The notes under the pieces: model-generated
Databases searched by the model: none
What the model saw: only the letters and a program-made list of their open reading frames with translations
Told to the model about the DNA's origin: nothing
Shown: positions 42,639-51,518 of the stretch, in pieces
Position numbering within the stretch: the stretch's first letter is position 1
How the letters are laid out: each line of letters starts with the position of its first letter
Translations under genes and position numbers: made by a program
Source of the DNA: Janthinobacterium agaricidamnosum
GTDB lineage: Bacteria > Pseudomonadota > Gammaproteobacteria > Burkholderiales > Burkholderiaceae_D
DNA: 64,000 bases
Assembly (NCBI RefSeq): GCF_003667705.1
Contig: NZ_CP033019.1
Span: forward strand, 2,170,001-2,234,000
Direction of reading: 5' to 3'

Positions 42639-43754
42639 TCAGGCCGCCCCGGCGATCAGGGCGGTGATCGCGTCCACGCTCGACAGCTCGAGGGCCGGGT
42701 AGATCGGCAGGCAGATCACCTGGGATGCGGCCTGGCGCGCGACCGGCAGATTGGCATGCGCGGCGGACGGCATGCCGCGGTACATGGGGAAATCGCTGAT
42801 GAGCGGGTAGAAATAGCGCCGCGCGTAGATTTCGTGATCGCGCAGCCGCTGGAACAGCGCGTCGCGCGCCAGCGGATACCCGGGCCCGACGAGGATGGGA
42901 AAGTAGGCGTGATTGGCCGCTTCGGCGTCGGCCGCTTCCAGGCAGGTGATGCCCGCGACGCCGGCCAGACGCTCGCGGTAGTGGGCGTCGATGCTGCGCC
43001 GCTGTTGCCGCGCCTGGTCGATGCCCTTCAGCTGCAGCAGGCCGAAGGCGGCATTGATTTCGCTCATCTTGCCGTTGATGCCGGCGGCGACGACGGTGAC
43101 TTCGTCGACAAAGCCGAAATTTTTCAGATGGTCGATGCGCTGCTTGGTCTTGGCGTCCGGGCAGACGATGGCGCCGCCTTCGAAGGTGTTGAAGATCTTC
43201 GTCGCATGAAAGCTGATCACGGACAGGTCGCCGTAATTGAGGACGCTGGTGCCCCCATGGCGCACGCCGAACGCATGCGCGGCGTCATAGATGACCTTCA
43301 GATCGTAATTGTCGGCAATCTTCTGGATGGCGTCGACATCGCAGGGCTGGCCATAGCAGTGCACGGGCATGATGGCCGTGGTCTGCGCCGTGATGGCCGC
43401 CTCGATGCGCGCCGGATCGAGGTTCAGCGTGCGCGCATCGATGTCGGCGAAGACGGGCTTGATGTCATTCCACAGCAGCGAATGGGCCGTGGCAACGAAG
43501 GAATACGGCGTCGTGATGACTTCGCCCTTCACGCGCAAGGCTTGCAAGGCCGTCATCAATGCCAGCGTTCCATTGGTAAACAGGCAGATATGCCGCACGC
43601 CCAGGTAGTCGCACAGCGCTTTTTCCAGCTGCTGGTGGAAGGGGCCGCCATTGGTGAGGATCTTGTTTTCCCAGATGCTTTCCAGGTATGGCAGGAAATC
43701 CTGCAGGTCCGGCAGCAGCGGCTGGGTGACGTAGATGGGTTTGGCGTCGCTCAT
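42639..43754 (-). CDS. DegT/DnrJ/EryC1-family sugar aminotransferase
   Basis: 371 aa, PLP-dependent. It transfers an amino group to a nucleotide-bound keto-sugar. PLP lysine K186 in SFHATKIFNTFEGG; Asp D157 in YDAAHAFG; substrate region YSFVATAHSLLWNDIKPVFADID. It resembles the VioA / 4-keto-6-deoxyhexose aminotransferases of flagellin-glycan and O-antigen loci; exact sugar not deducible. The 4,6-dehydratase that would make its substrate is not in the window. ATG 43754 overlaps the GT41 stop (ATGA), so the two are translationally coupled. Confidence 0.9.
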   Translation of the reverse strand: MSDAKPIYVTQPLLPDLQDFLPYLESIWENKILTNGGPFHQQLEKALCDYLGVRHICLFTNGTLALMTALQALRVKGEVITTPYSFVATAHSLLWNDIKPVFADIDARTLNLDPARIEAAITAQTTAIMPVHCYGQPCDVDAIQKIADNYDLKVIYDAAHAFGVRHGGTSVLNYGDLSVISFHATKIFNTFEGGAIVCPDAKTKQRIDHLKNFGFVDEVTVVAAGINGKMSEINAAFGLLQLKGIDQARQQRRSIDAHYRERLAGVAGITCLEAADAEAANHAYFPILVGPGYPLARDALFQRLRDHEIYARRYFYPLISDFPMYRGMPSAAHANLPVARQAASQVICLPIYPALELSSVDAITALIAGAA

Positions 43755-46700
43755 GCCGCTATCTCCCCGGGCAACTGACTGTCGAGCGGCGCGTCGAAGC
43801 TGACTGGCGGCAAGTCTTCGCACCAGCGCTGCCAGGCCAGGCGCAGGCTGTTGGCCAGGCCTTCCGCAATCAACTTCGGCTGGCCCAGCGCCGTTTGCGC
43901 CAGGCGGTGCCGGGTGCTGAAGCGGTAGGCGCCCAGCAGCATGGGGTTGGCCGCCATGTACAGGGCCTTGCTGACAAATTCCTCGTCATCGCGGGCGATG
44001 AATTCCTCCAGCTGCACGTGGCGCAGAATCGAGGTGCCGGCGCGGCTCGGTACTGTCGGTCCGGCAACGGTGAGGGTGGGCACGCCCATCCACAAGCCGT
44101 GGAAGGTGGTGGTGCCGCCACCGTAAGGCTCCGTATCGAGGCACATGTCGACGCGGTGATGCATGGCCAGGAAGTTGGCCATGTTGGCGCGCGGTTCGAA
44201 GATCAGGCGGTCGGCGCTGATGCCTTCTTCGGCGAACCACGCCGTCAGCCCGGGGTGGGGGCCGGGCGCCGGCATGGCGGCCAGCAGCATCCTGGCGTCC
44301 GGGATGGCGCGCAAGACCCTGGCCCAGCGCGCGATGGTTTGGCGGTTGAGCTTGTTAGGGCGGTTGAAGCTGCCGAAAGTCAGGTATTTGTTCTTCAGCA
44401 CGGGCGCCGGCAGGATGCCGTCCGCATTTTCGGATGGCAGGAATGGGGCGATGGTCGGCAGGAAGATCAGTTTTTCCGTGAAATGGCTGGCGAATGTCTC
44501 CGGCGGCGAGAAATGACGGTCGCTCAGGTAGTAATCCATGGCCTGCAGGCCCGTTGTCAGCGGATAGCCGATCCAGCTCATCTGTATGGGCGCCGGCTTG
44601 CGGGCAAAGGCCAGCAGGCAATTCTTGGCCGTATGCCCGGACAGGTCGATCAGGATGTCGATGCCGTCGGCGCGGATGCGCTCGGCCAGCTTTTCCTGGC
44701 TCAGGTGGGTCACTGGCAGCCAGTTGGGCAGCAGTTGCGCGATACGCATGGTGACATTGTCGACGCGGCTATTGTTATAGTACGCATACAGCGAAAACTG
44801 CGGCATCGCCACCAGTTCCTCGAGCAGGGGCGTAATGAAATGCGCCACGGCATGGTTGCAGAAGTCGCCCGAGACCAGGCCGATCTTCAACTGGCGCTGC
44901 GGGTCGCGCTCGTTCGCGTGCGGCTGCCACGCGGCGCGCAGCGGCGTTTCGTAGCGCTCGCCGAAGCCGAAATGCTCGGCCACCATGGCGGCAGGGTCGT
45001 CGGCATGCATGTGCGACAGGCCGAACAGCATGTTGCTGTAGACCTCATCGTACTGCGGATACCTGGCCAGAGCCGTGCGGCATGCCTGGACGGCGTCGTC
45101 GGTGCGGCCCATCTCGCTGTAGGTCGCGCAGGTATTCAAGTGGGAACCGATGAAGTCGTCCTGGATTTCCAGCGAGCGCGCATAGCTGGCCAGCGCTTCG
45201 TCGTAGCGCTTCAGCGAGCGCAGGCAATTGCCCATCGTAAAGTGAACGCGGCTGGAGTCGGGCGCGATGTCGCGTGCGCGCTGCAGATACTCGAGCGCCT
45301 GTTCCGACTGGCCGCTATCCTCGAACGCCACGCTCAGGTTGCAATGGATCAGCGATGAGCGCGGGTCCAGTTCCAGCGCGTGCTGGTAGATGCGGATCGC
45401 CTGGGGATAATCGCCGGCGTCCTGCACGGCGATGGCCAGGTCATTGTGCAGGTTGGCGACATCGGGCGCCAGGGCGAGCGCTTGCCGGTAAGCGACTTGC
45501 GCTTCCTCAAAGCGGCGCATTTGCTTGAGGCAATGTCCGAGGCAGGTGTGCGCCTGCAGCTTGTCTGGCGCCAGCTGTACCGCACGCTGGTGCAGGGCCA
45601 GCGCTTCGTCGAGTTCGCCGACCGATTGCAGGCCCAGGCCCAGCTGGGTGTGCGCGTCGGCGCTGTCCGGCTGGAGCTCCAGGGCGCGGCGATAGCTGGC
45701 GATCGCCGCATCGAATTCGCCCAGACTCACCAGCACGCCGCCCAGGTTGGAGTGGGCCTGGGAATAGTCGGGCTGCACTGCCAGCGCCTGACGATAGGCA
45801 TCGGCGGCGTCGTCGAGCCGCTGCTGCGACTGCAGGCTGTTGCCCAGGCCATTCCACAGGTCCGCATGGCGCGGCGCCAGCGACAAGGCCGTGCGATAGC
45901 TCGCTTCCGACTGCGCGTACTGCTCCAGATTCTGTAGCGCGGCGCCGAGGTTGCTGTGCGCCATCACCAGCCGGGGCTCGAGCGCCAGCGCGCGGCGATA
46001 GCTGTCGGCCGCTTCCTCATTGCGCTCCAGCGCCTGCAGGGCATTGCCCAGGTTGCAGAGCACTTCGGCGTCGCCGGGCATGCTTGCCAGGGCGGCATTG
46101 TAGGCGCCGACGGCACCGTCGAGGTCGCCACGCGCCTTGCGCGTATTGCCCAGGTTAAAGTGCGCCATGCCATAGTCGGGCCGCAGGGCAATGGCCTGCA
46201 GATAGGCGTCTTCCGCTTCCGCCAGGGCGCCGAGCGCCAGCAGGGCGCCGCCCAGGTTGCTGTGCGCTTCGGCGAATGCCGGATTGAACTGCAACGCCTG
46301 CTGGTAGGACTGGACCGCTTGCGCATGTTCCCCGCGTGCCTGCCACGCATTGGCCAGATTGCAATGGGCTTCGGCGTCATACGGGGTGAGCTGGACAGTG
46401 GTTTGCAGCGCGTCGAGGGCATCCTTGCCCTGCGCCTGCAGGACAGTGCCGAGTACGCTCCAGGCAAAATCGGAGGTGGGGTAGCGCGCAATCAGCGCCC
46501 GGGTGGCCGTTTCCATTTCCACATACCGTGCCGCCTGGTACAGCTCCACCACGTGCTGGCATTCGTCGGCCGTGGGCGCGGCAGCAATCGCCGCGGCGAT
46601 ACGTGCGCGCAAGGTTTGCGCCTGGTCGTTATCGAGGCCGCGGCCGATGGCCGTATCGATGATGTCGAGCGCTTCGTCCCGTTCGCCCGCCTTGAGCAAG

Positions 46701-46963
46701 CCGTCGGCAAGCGATAGCCAGAACTGGCCTTCGTCGGGATTGACCGACAGCGCCTTGCGCAGATACGGCAGTCCTGCCCGGAACTGGCCTACCTGGCCGG
46801 CCAGCAAACCCATATTGTGGTTGGCGATGGCATGGTAGGGCTGGGCTTGCAGGATGGCGACATACAGGTCTTCCGCCTCTTCCAGGTGGCCCGCCTGATG
46901 CGCTTTCAGCGCCAGCGCCAGTTGGGTGTCGAGTTGCGTTTCCAGGGTGGCGTCAGCGTTCAT
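43751..46963 (-). CDS. Large TPR protein with O-GlcNAc-transferase-like (GT41) domain
   Basis: 1,070 aa. Residues about 10-640 are a long array of TPR repeats (recurring LxxAxxxYxxALxLxPxxAxxHxNLG). Residues about 680-1055 form a GT41 catalytic domain: IGLVSGDFCNHAVAHFITPLLEEL, IDILIDLSGHTAKNCLLAFARKPAPIQMSWIGYPLTTG, FGSFNRPNKLNRQTI with the UDP-contacting Lys, and EPYGGGTTTFHGLWMGVPTLT. Such enzymes glycosylate Ser/Thr of proteins in the cytoplasm; the TPR solenoid selects the protein. As first gene of an operon ending beside flagellin, it is the likely flagellin O-glycosyltransferase. It carries more TPRs than most bacterial GT41 proteins I know of. Confidence 0.9.
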   Translation of the reverse strand: MNADATLETQLDTQLALALKAHQAGHLEEAEDLYVAILQAQPYHAIANHNMGLLAGQVGQFRAGLPYLRKALSVNPDEGQFWLSLADGLLKAGERDEALDIIDTAIGRGLDNDQAQTLRARIAAAIAAAPTADECQHVVELYQAARYVEMETATRALIARYPTSDFAWSVLGTVLQAQGKDALDALQTTVQLTPYDAEAHCNLANAWQARGEHAQAVQSYQQALQFNPAFAEAHSNLGGALLALGALAEAEDAYLQAIALRPDYGMAHFNLGNTRKARGDLDGAVGAYNAALASMPGDAEVLCNLGNALQALERNEEAADSYRRALALEPRLVMAHSNLGAALQNLEQYAQSEASYRTALSLAPRHADLWNGLGNSLQSQQRLDDAADAYRQALAVQPDYSQAHSNLGGVLVSLGEFDAAIASYRRALELQPDSADAHTQLGLGLQSVGELDEALALHQRAVQLAPDKLQAHTCLGHCLKQMRRFEEAQVAYRQALALAPDVANLHNDLAIAVQDAGDYPQAIRIYQHALELDPRSSLIHCNLSVAFEDSGQSEQALEYLQRARDIAPDSSRVHFTMGNCLRSLKRYDEALASYARSLEIQDDFIGSHLNTCATYSEMGRTDDAVQACRTALARYPQYDEVYSNMLFGLSHMHADDPAAMVAEHFGFGERYETPLRAAWQPHANERDPQRQLKIGLVSGDFCNHAVAHFITPLLEELVAMPQFSLYAYYNNSRVDNVTMRIAQLLPNWLPVTHLSQEKLAERIRADGIDILIDLSGHTAKNCLLAFARKPAPIQMSWIGYPLTTGLQAMDYYLSDRHFSPPETFASHFTEKLIFLPTIAPFLPSENADGILPAPVLKNKYLTFGSFNRPNKLNRQTIARWARVLRAIPDARMLLAAMPAPGPHPGLTAWFAEEGISADRLIFEPRANMANFLAMHHRVDMCLDTEPYGGGTTTFHGLWMGVPTLTVAGPTVPSRAGTSILRHVQLEEFIARDDEEFVSKALYMAANPMLLGAYRFSTRHRLAQTALGQPKLIAEGLANSLRLAWQRWCEDLPPVSFDAPLDSQLPGEIAA

Positions 46964-47116
46964 GAGAGGGAAGAAAAGTGTACCAGCGGCAATTGTAACT
47001 GCTGGGAGTGGCGAATAGAAAATTTCCCCAAGGAATTTTGCCCTAGTGCATCATTGAACAAATTTTGGTGTTCCTGGCAGGCCACAGCGGCAAGAAAGAT
47101 TGCAATAAAAGTAAAA
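46964..47116 (-). promoter_or_regulatory. Putative promoter region of the glycan operon
   Basis: About 150 bp between the last upstream terminator hairpin and the GT41 ATG. AT-richer than the coding DNA on either side. No recognisable sigma-54 or sigma-28 element was found by eye; a GAGAGGGAA-like purine run on the plus strand means the minus strand has no strong Shine-Dalgarno. Confidence 0.4.
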
Positions 47117-47152
47117 GATTCCGGCATCGGCAAGTGGGGGATGCCGGAATCT
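47117..47152 (-). terminator. Hairpin with 13-bp arms between ETF-QO and the glycan operon
   Basis: Perfect arms AGATTCCGGCATC / GATGCCGGAATCT. On the minus strand it is followed by TTTTACTTTTATT, so it can act as an intrinsic terminator that insulates the glycan operon from the ETF-QO transcript. Confidence 0.75.
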
Positions 47153-47199
47153 TGCCTTGGCTGTGCTGTCTGGCGCTGCAGTGACATAGCCAGATAAAG

Positions 47200-47227
47200 A
47201 AAGCGCGGCCACCCGAGGGTGCCGCGC
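47200..47227 (-). terminator. Terminator-like hairpin after ETF-QO
   Basis: Arms AGCGCGGC / GCCGCGCT plus inner ACCC / GGGT; on the minus strand TTCTTTATC follows. It is the first of two tandem stop signals downstream of ETF-QO. Confidence 0.7.
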
Positions 47228-47245
47228 TGTTGTCCAGCTACGCGT

Positions 47246-47283
47246 GATGACGCGATGACGCGATGATGCGATGACGCGATGAC
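47246..47283. repeat. Octamer tandem repeat (GATGACGC) x ~5
   Basis: About five back-to-back copies of GATGACGC, one with a C-to-T change (GATGATGC), lie between the ETF-QO stop codon and its terminator. A simple-sequence tract likely to vary in copy number between strains. Confidence 0.85.
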
Positions 47284-47285
47284 AA

Positions 47286-48962
47286 TTACATATTCGGATA
47301 GTTCGGGCCGCCGCCGCCTTCCGGTGTCACCCACACGATGTTCTGCGTCGGGTCCTTGATGTCGCAGGTTTTGCAGTGCACGCAGTTTTGTGCATTGATC
47401 TGCAGGCGTTCAGCGCCGTCGTCGTTCTTCACGAATTCGTACACGCCAGCGGGACAGTAACGCGCTTCCGGACCCGCATACGTGGCCAGGTTGACATCGA
47501 CGGGCACGCTGGCGTTCTTCAACGTCAGGTGGATGGGCTGGTCTTCCGCGTGGTTCGTGTTCGAGATGAACACGGACGACATCTTGTCGAAGGTCAGCTT
47601 GCCATCGGGTTTCGGATACACGATCTTTTTCGACTGGGCCGCCGGTTTCAGGCATTCGTGGTCGCCATGCGAGTGGTGCAGGGTCCACGGCGCCTTGCCG
47701 CGGAAGATCAGCTGGTCGATGCCCGTCATCAGGCTGCCCAGGTACAAACCTTTCGACAGCCATGGCTTGACGTTGCGCGCCACGTGCAGTTCTTCATGCA
47801 GCCAGGATTTCTCGAACGCAACAGGGTAGCTCGTCAGTTCGTCGTGCTGGCGCTGTTCGCCCAGCGCGCCGAAGGCCGCGTCCGCCGCCAGCATGCCGCT
47901 CTTGATGGCCGCGTGGCTGCCCTTGATGCGGCTCATGTTCAAAAAGCCCGCATCGCAGCCGATCAGCGCGCCGCCGGCAAACACCAGCTTCGGCAGCGAT
48001 TGCAGGCCGCCGGCCGCAATCGCCCGCGCGCCGTACGAGATGCGCTTGCCGCCTTCGAAGAACTTGCGGATTTCCGGATGCGTTTTATAGCGCTGGAATT
48101 CCTCGTACGGCGACAGGTAGGGGTTTTCGTAGTTCAGGCCCACCACGTAGCCGACCATCACCTGGTTGTTTTCCAGGTGGTACAGGAAGGAACCGCCATA
48201 GGTTTTCGTGTCCAGCGGCCAGCCGCTCGAGTGGATCACCAGGCCCGGCTTGTGCTGGGCCGGGTCGATTTCCCACAATTCCTTGATGCCGATGCCGTAC
48301 GATTGCGGGTCCTTGCCGGCGTTCAAGTCATACTTGGCCATCAATTGCTTGCCCAGGTGGCCGCGCGCGCCTTCGGCGAACAGGGTGTATTTGGCGTGCA
48401 ATTCCATGCCCAGCTGGAAGTCGGGACCGGGCTCGCCGTCGCGCTTGACGCCCATGTTGCCGGTCGCCACGCCTTTCACGGAGCCGTCGTCGTTGTAGAG
48501 GATTTCCGCGGCAGGGAAGCCGGGGAAGATTTCCACGCCCAGGTTTTCCGCCTGCTGGCCCATCCAGCGCACCACATTGCCCAAGGAGACGATGTAGTTG
48601 CCGTGGTTTTCAAAGCAGGCCGGCACGGCGAAGCCTGGCGTCTTGTACGCTTTCGTTTCGGTCAGGAACAGGATGCGGTCTTCCGTTACTTCGGTGTTCA
48701 GGGGCGCGCCCAGTTCTTTCCAGTTCGGAATCAATTCCGTCAGCGCTTTCGGGTCCATGATGGCGCCCGACAGGATATGCGCGCCCAGCTCGCCGCCTTT
48801 TTCCAGCACGCACACGGACACTTCCTGGCTTTTCTCTGCCGCAAGCTGTTTCAGGCGGATCGCGGCCGCCAGGCCTGCGGGGCCGCCGCCCACGATGACC
48901 ACGTCATACTCCATGGTTTCGCGCGGTCCGTACTGTTCAACTAAGTTATTAGGCTGTGTCAT
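47286..48962 (-). CDS. Electron transfer flavoprotein-ubiquinone oxidoreductase
   Basis: 558 aa, full length. It passes electrons from ETF (fatty acid and amino acid oxidation) to ubiquinone at the inner membrane. FAD motif MEYDVVIVGGGPAGLAAAIRL; substrate/membrane segment GGSFLYHLENNQVMVGYVVGLNYENPYLSPYEEFQRYK; C-terminal [4Fe-4S] cysteines in YCPAGVYEF and NCVHCKTCDIKDPTQNI. Homologous to ETFDH. No link to the flagellar genes is expected. Confidence 0.96.
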   Translation of the reverse strand: MTQPNNLVEQYGPRETMEYDVVIVGGGPAGLAAAIRLKQLAAEKSQEVSVCVLEKGGELGAHILSGAIMDPKALTELIPNWKELGAPLNTEVTEDRILFLTETKAYKTPGFAVPACFENHGNYIVSLGNVVRWMGQQAENLGVEIFPGFPAAEILYNDDGSVKGVATGNMGVKRDGEPGPDFQLGMELHAKYTLFAEGARGHLGKQLMAKYDLNAGKDPQSYGIGIKELWEIDPAQHKPGLVIHSSGWPLDTKTYGGSFLYHLENNQVMVGYVVGLNYENPYLSPYEEFQRYKTHPEIRKFFEGGKRISYGARAIAAGGLQSLPKLVFAGGALIGCDAGFLNMSRIKGSHAAIKSGMLAADAAFGALGEQRQHDELTSYPVAFEKSWLHEELHVARNVKPWLSKGLYLGSLMTGIDQLIFRGKAPWTLHHSHGDHECLKPAAQSKKIVYPKPDGKLTFDKMSSVFISNTNHAEDQPIHLTLKNASVPVDVNLATYAGPEARYCPAGVYEFVKNDDGAERLQINAQNCVHCKTCDIKDPTQNIVWVTPEGGGGPNYPNM

Positions 48963-49226
48963 GGTCTCGATTTATAGTCACTCAATTAGGTAGCAAGGAT
49001 AGGGAATAAAGCATCATCGGGGAAATTTAAGCACGAGTGTGCTTGTTTTTGACGAGGATTGCAACTTTGGCGCCATTTTGCGTGACATTGCCCCTCGCCG
49101 CAATCTAAATCCGGCCATTTTGTGTAATGATGGCGTTTACTTTTGCTCGAGTGCGGGGCGGGGGAATTTGCCCGATTGCCATGGGCATAGCGTAAAGTGT
49201 TGTTTAAAATAAAACAGGAGTAGCTC

Positions 49227-50003
49227 GTGGGCATAGAAGTCAATTTCGAGGGCAAGATTGCCCTGATTACCGGCGCATCGAGTGGCCTCGGCGCGCGCTT
49301 TGCGAAAGTGCTGGCCCAGGCGGGCGCGCAGGTCGTGCTGGCGTCGCGCCGCACCGAACGCCTGAAGGAATTGCGCGCCGAGATCGAAGCGGACGGCGGT
49401 GCCGCGCACGTGGTGTCGCTCGACGTGACCGACTTTGCCAGCATCAAGTCGGCCATCGCCCATGCGGAAACGGAAGCGGGTCCCATCGATATCCTCGTCA
49501 ACAATTCAGGTGTCTCCACCACGCAACGTCTGGTCGACGTCACGCCCGAAGATTACTCGTTCGTGATGGACACCAATCTGCGCGGTTCGTTCTTCGTGGC
49601 CCAGCAGACGGCCAAGCGCATGATCGCGCGCGCCAAGGGCGACCCGAAGAAACAGCACCGCATCATCAATATCGCCTCGATGGCCGGCTTGCAGGTGCTG
49701 CCGCAGATCGGCGTGTACTGCATGAGCAAGGCGGGCATGGTGCACATGACGCGCGCCATGGCTGTCGAATGGGGTAAATATGGCATCAACACCAACGCCA
49801 TCTGCCCCGGCTACATTTCCACCGAGATCAATGAAGATTATTTCGCTACCGAGCAGGGCAAGAAACTGATCGAAATGCTGCCGAATAAACGGCCGGGCAA
49901 GCCGGAGGACCTCGACGGCCTGCTGCTGTTGCTGGCGGGTGAGGATTCGCACTTCATCAATGGCGCGATTATCTCCGCCGATGGCGGCATGGCCAGCATG
50001 TAA
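49227..50003 (+). CDS. SDR-family oxidoreductase
   Basis: 258 aa. NAD(P)-binding TGASSGLG at 15-22, NNSG at about 92-95, catalytic S151, Y164 and K168 (YCMSKAG). It resembles 3-ketoacyl/3-hydroxyacyl reductases. GTG start with AGGAG six nt upstream. Divergent from ETF-QO across 264 bp, so a beta-oxidation-related role is possible; participation in glycan tailoring with the next two genes is another. Confidence 0.88.
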   Translation: MGIEVNFEGKIALITGASSGLGARFAKVLAQAGAQVVLASRRTERLKELRAEIEADGGAAHVVSLDVTDFASIKSAIAHAETEAGPIDILVNNSGVSTTQRLVDVTPEDYSFVMDTNLRGSFFVAQQTAKRMIARAKGDPKKQHRIINIASMAGLQVLPQIGVYCMSKAGMVHMTRAMAVEWGKYGINTNAICPGYISTEINEDYFATEQGKKLIEMLPNKRPGKPEDLDGLLLLLAGEDSHFINGAIISADGGMASM

Positions 50004-50106
50004 GCGGCAGAGGGAAGGTATTGTTGCCACAGGGAAAATTAGCGGCTATGATGTTTTTGCTTGCGGCATAGCGTCCGGGCATAACCACTATACGAGAATT
50101 TTTACG

Positions 50107-50685
50107 ATGGCAACTCCTTCGAAGTTTGACAATGACACGTTTCAGCTGGCACGCGATCACTTGAACGCTTTTGTGGCAAGAACGGCCGCCAAGCTTGCCG
50201 GTGAGACGGGCAAGCTGCTGGAAGTGGGGCCGCAGGACCGCTCCACCGTGCGCGAAAACTTCAACAATTTCAGCGTCGACACCTTTGATATCGTCGACAC
50301 TTACAGCCCCACGCTGGTGGGCGACATCACCAAGGTCAATTCGGCGATCGCCGACAGCGCGTATGATTGCGTCGTCTGCCTGGAAGTGATCGAACATACG
50401 CTCAACCCCTTCGACACCGTCAAGGAAATCCGCCGCATCCTCAAGCATGAAGGCTATCTGCTCATTTCCGCCCCCTTGAACTGGCGCATCCATGGTCCGA
50501 TTCCGGACTGCTGGCGTATTACCGAGCATGGCTGGAGCGCCTTGCTGCGCGATTTCGACATCATTGAAATTGATATTCTGGAAACGCCTGACCGCGAGCT
50601 GTTTCCTATCAAATATAACGTGCTGGCGAAGTGCAATAAGTTCAAAAACACGCAAGACAATGAACTGACGTTCCGCTTTATCTAG
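50107..50685 (+). CDS. Class I SAM-dependent methyltransferase-like protein
   Basis: 192 aa. The fold signature is motif I LLEVGPQDRSTV, an acidic residue in the next strand (VDTFDIVDTYSP), YDCVVCLEVIEHTLNPFDTVKEIRRILKHEGYLLISAPLNW. It would methylate a small molecule or sugar using SAM. ATG 50107 is preferred (MATPSKF); the frame remains open upstream only by chance. The next gene follows 8 bp after its stop, so the two form a unit. Confidence 0.82.
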   Translation: MATPSKFDNDTFQLARDHLNAFVARTAAKLAGETGKLLEVGPQDRSTVRENFNNFSVDTFDIVDTYSPTLVGDITKVNSAIADSAYDCVVCLEVIEHTLNPFDTVKEIRRILKHEGYLLISAPLNWRIHGPIPDCWRITEHGWSALLRDFDIIEIDILETPDRELFPIKYNVLAKCNKFKNTQDNELTFRFI

Positions 50686-50693
50686 GAGTGGCG

Positions 50694-51509
50694 ATGACAC
50701 TGGCTGTAGTCAATGAGCAGACCCAAGACGTCTTGCAGCGCATCAGCGGGGAGCAGTTCCTGCCGGAGGTTTTCCGGGAGACAGGCGTTTTTGTCGTGCG
50801 TAATGCGATTGCACCGGATCTGCTGGCGCAATGGCAGCATGAGTGGGATATTTTTTATGATGCCAAGCTACGTGCCGGCCGCAATGTCAGCCAGGCCAAT
50901 CCCGTTTCGCTGACCGAGGAATTGCCGCAGAAACTGCTGGAAATGTACCGCGCGCCGGTGTATGCCGCAACGCTGTCGCGCATATTCGGTCCCGACGTGG
51001 CGCTATACAATCACCGCTTCGTCATCAAGGATGCATTCAGTCCGAACAAGGTATTCCTGCACCAGGATAGCTGTTACCACCTGGGTAACTTGAACAAATG
51101 CAGCATTTTTACCGCATTGAGCCGTGTGGACGAGGATAACGGTGCGATGAGTTTTTATGTCGGCTCGCATAAACTCGGTTATCTCGGCGATGCCGGCGAA
51201 ATCAACCCTGACAGTTTCAACATCCAGTTCGTCAAAGTCACGCCTATCCTCAATCCCGGCGATTTCGTGGTCATGCACAGTTCGACGTGGCATGAGTCGG
51301 GACCGAATGTGTCGGGTGTCCATCGCATTCTGGCAGATACGATTTTCCAGCCTGCGGACGACCCGACAGGCAAGGAATTGATCGCGGGCGAATGGAAGAC
51401 CGATATTTTCTATTCGCCGCTCAATTGCATCCAGTATTTCGCCAACTCCAGGGTACTGAAAATCATCAAGTACGAAAAAGTAATGCGGGAGCAGGCCGGC
51501 ACGCCGTAA
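50694..51509 (+). CDS. Phytanoyl-CoA dioxygenase (PhyH) family oxygenase
   Basis: 271 aa. Fe(II)/2-oxoglutarate hydroxylase. Iron ligands: HxD in FLHQDSCYH and the distal His in SSTWHESGPN; the 2-oxoglutarate Arg is in HRILADT. ATG 50694 has AGGAG five nt upstream. Paired with the methyltransferase. PhyH proteins hydroxylate many small molecules including acyl groups and sugars in surface glycan clusters; the substrate here cannot be read from sequence. Confidence 0.86.
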   Translation: MTLAVVNEQTQDVLQRISGEQFLPEVFRETGVFVVRNAIAPDLLAQWQHEWDIFYDAKLRAGRNVSQANPVSLTEELPQKLLEMYRAPVYAATLSRIFGPDVALYNHRFVIKDAFSPNKVFLHQDSCYHLGNLNKCSIFTALSRVDEDNGAMSFYVGSHKLGYLGDAGEINPDSFNIQFVKVTPILNPGDFVVMHSSTWHESGPNVSGVHRILADTIFQPADDPTGKELIAGEWKTDIFYSPLNCIQYFANSRVLKIIKYEKVMREQAGTP

Positions 51510-51518
51510 ACGTCCGCC

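Noticed and set aside
45000..46900. Periodic similarity along the GT41 gene considered as a DNA repeat array or CRISPR
   Set aside because: The period is about 102 bp (34 codons) and only protein-level TPR similarity is kept; spacers and conserved DNA repeats are absent.
46960..47334. Open frame across the GT41/ETF-QO gap
   Set aside because: It crosses two terminator hairpins and the octamer array and encodes no recognisable protein.
47376..48944. 522-codon open frame antisense to ETF-QO
   Set aside because: Shadow of a highly conserved gene; no domain seen.
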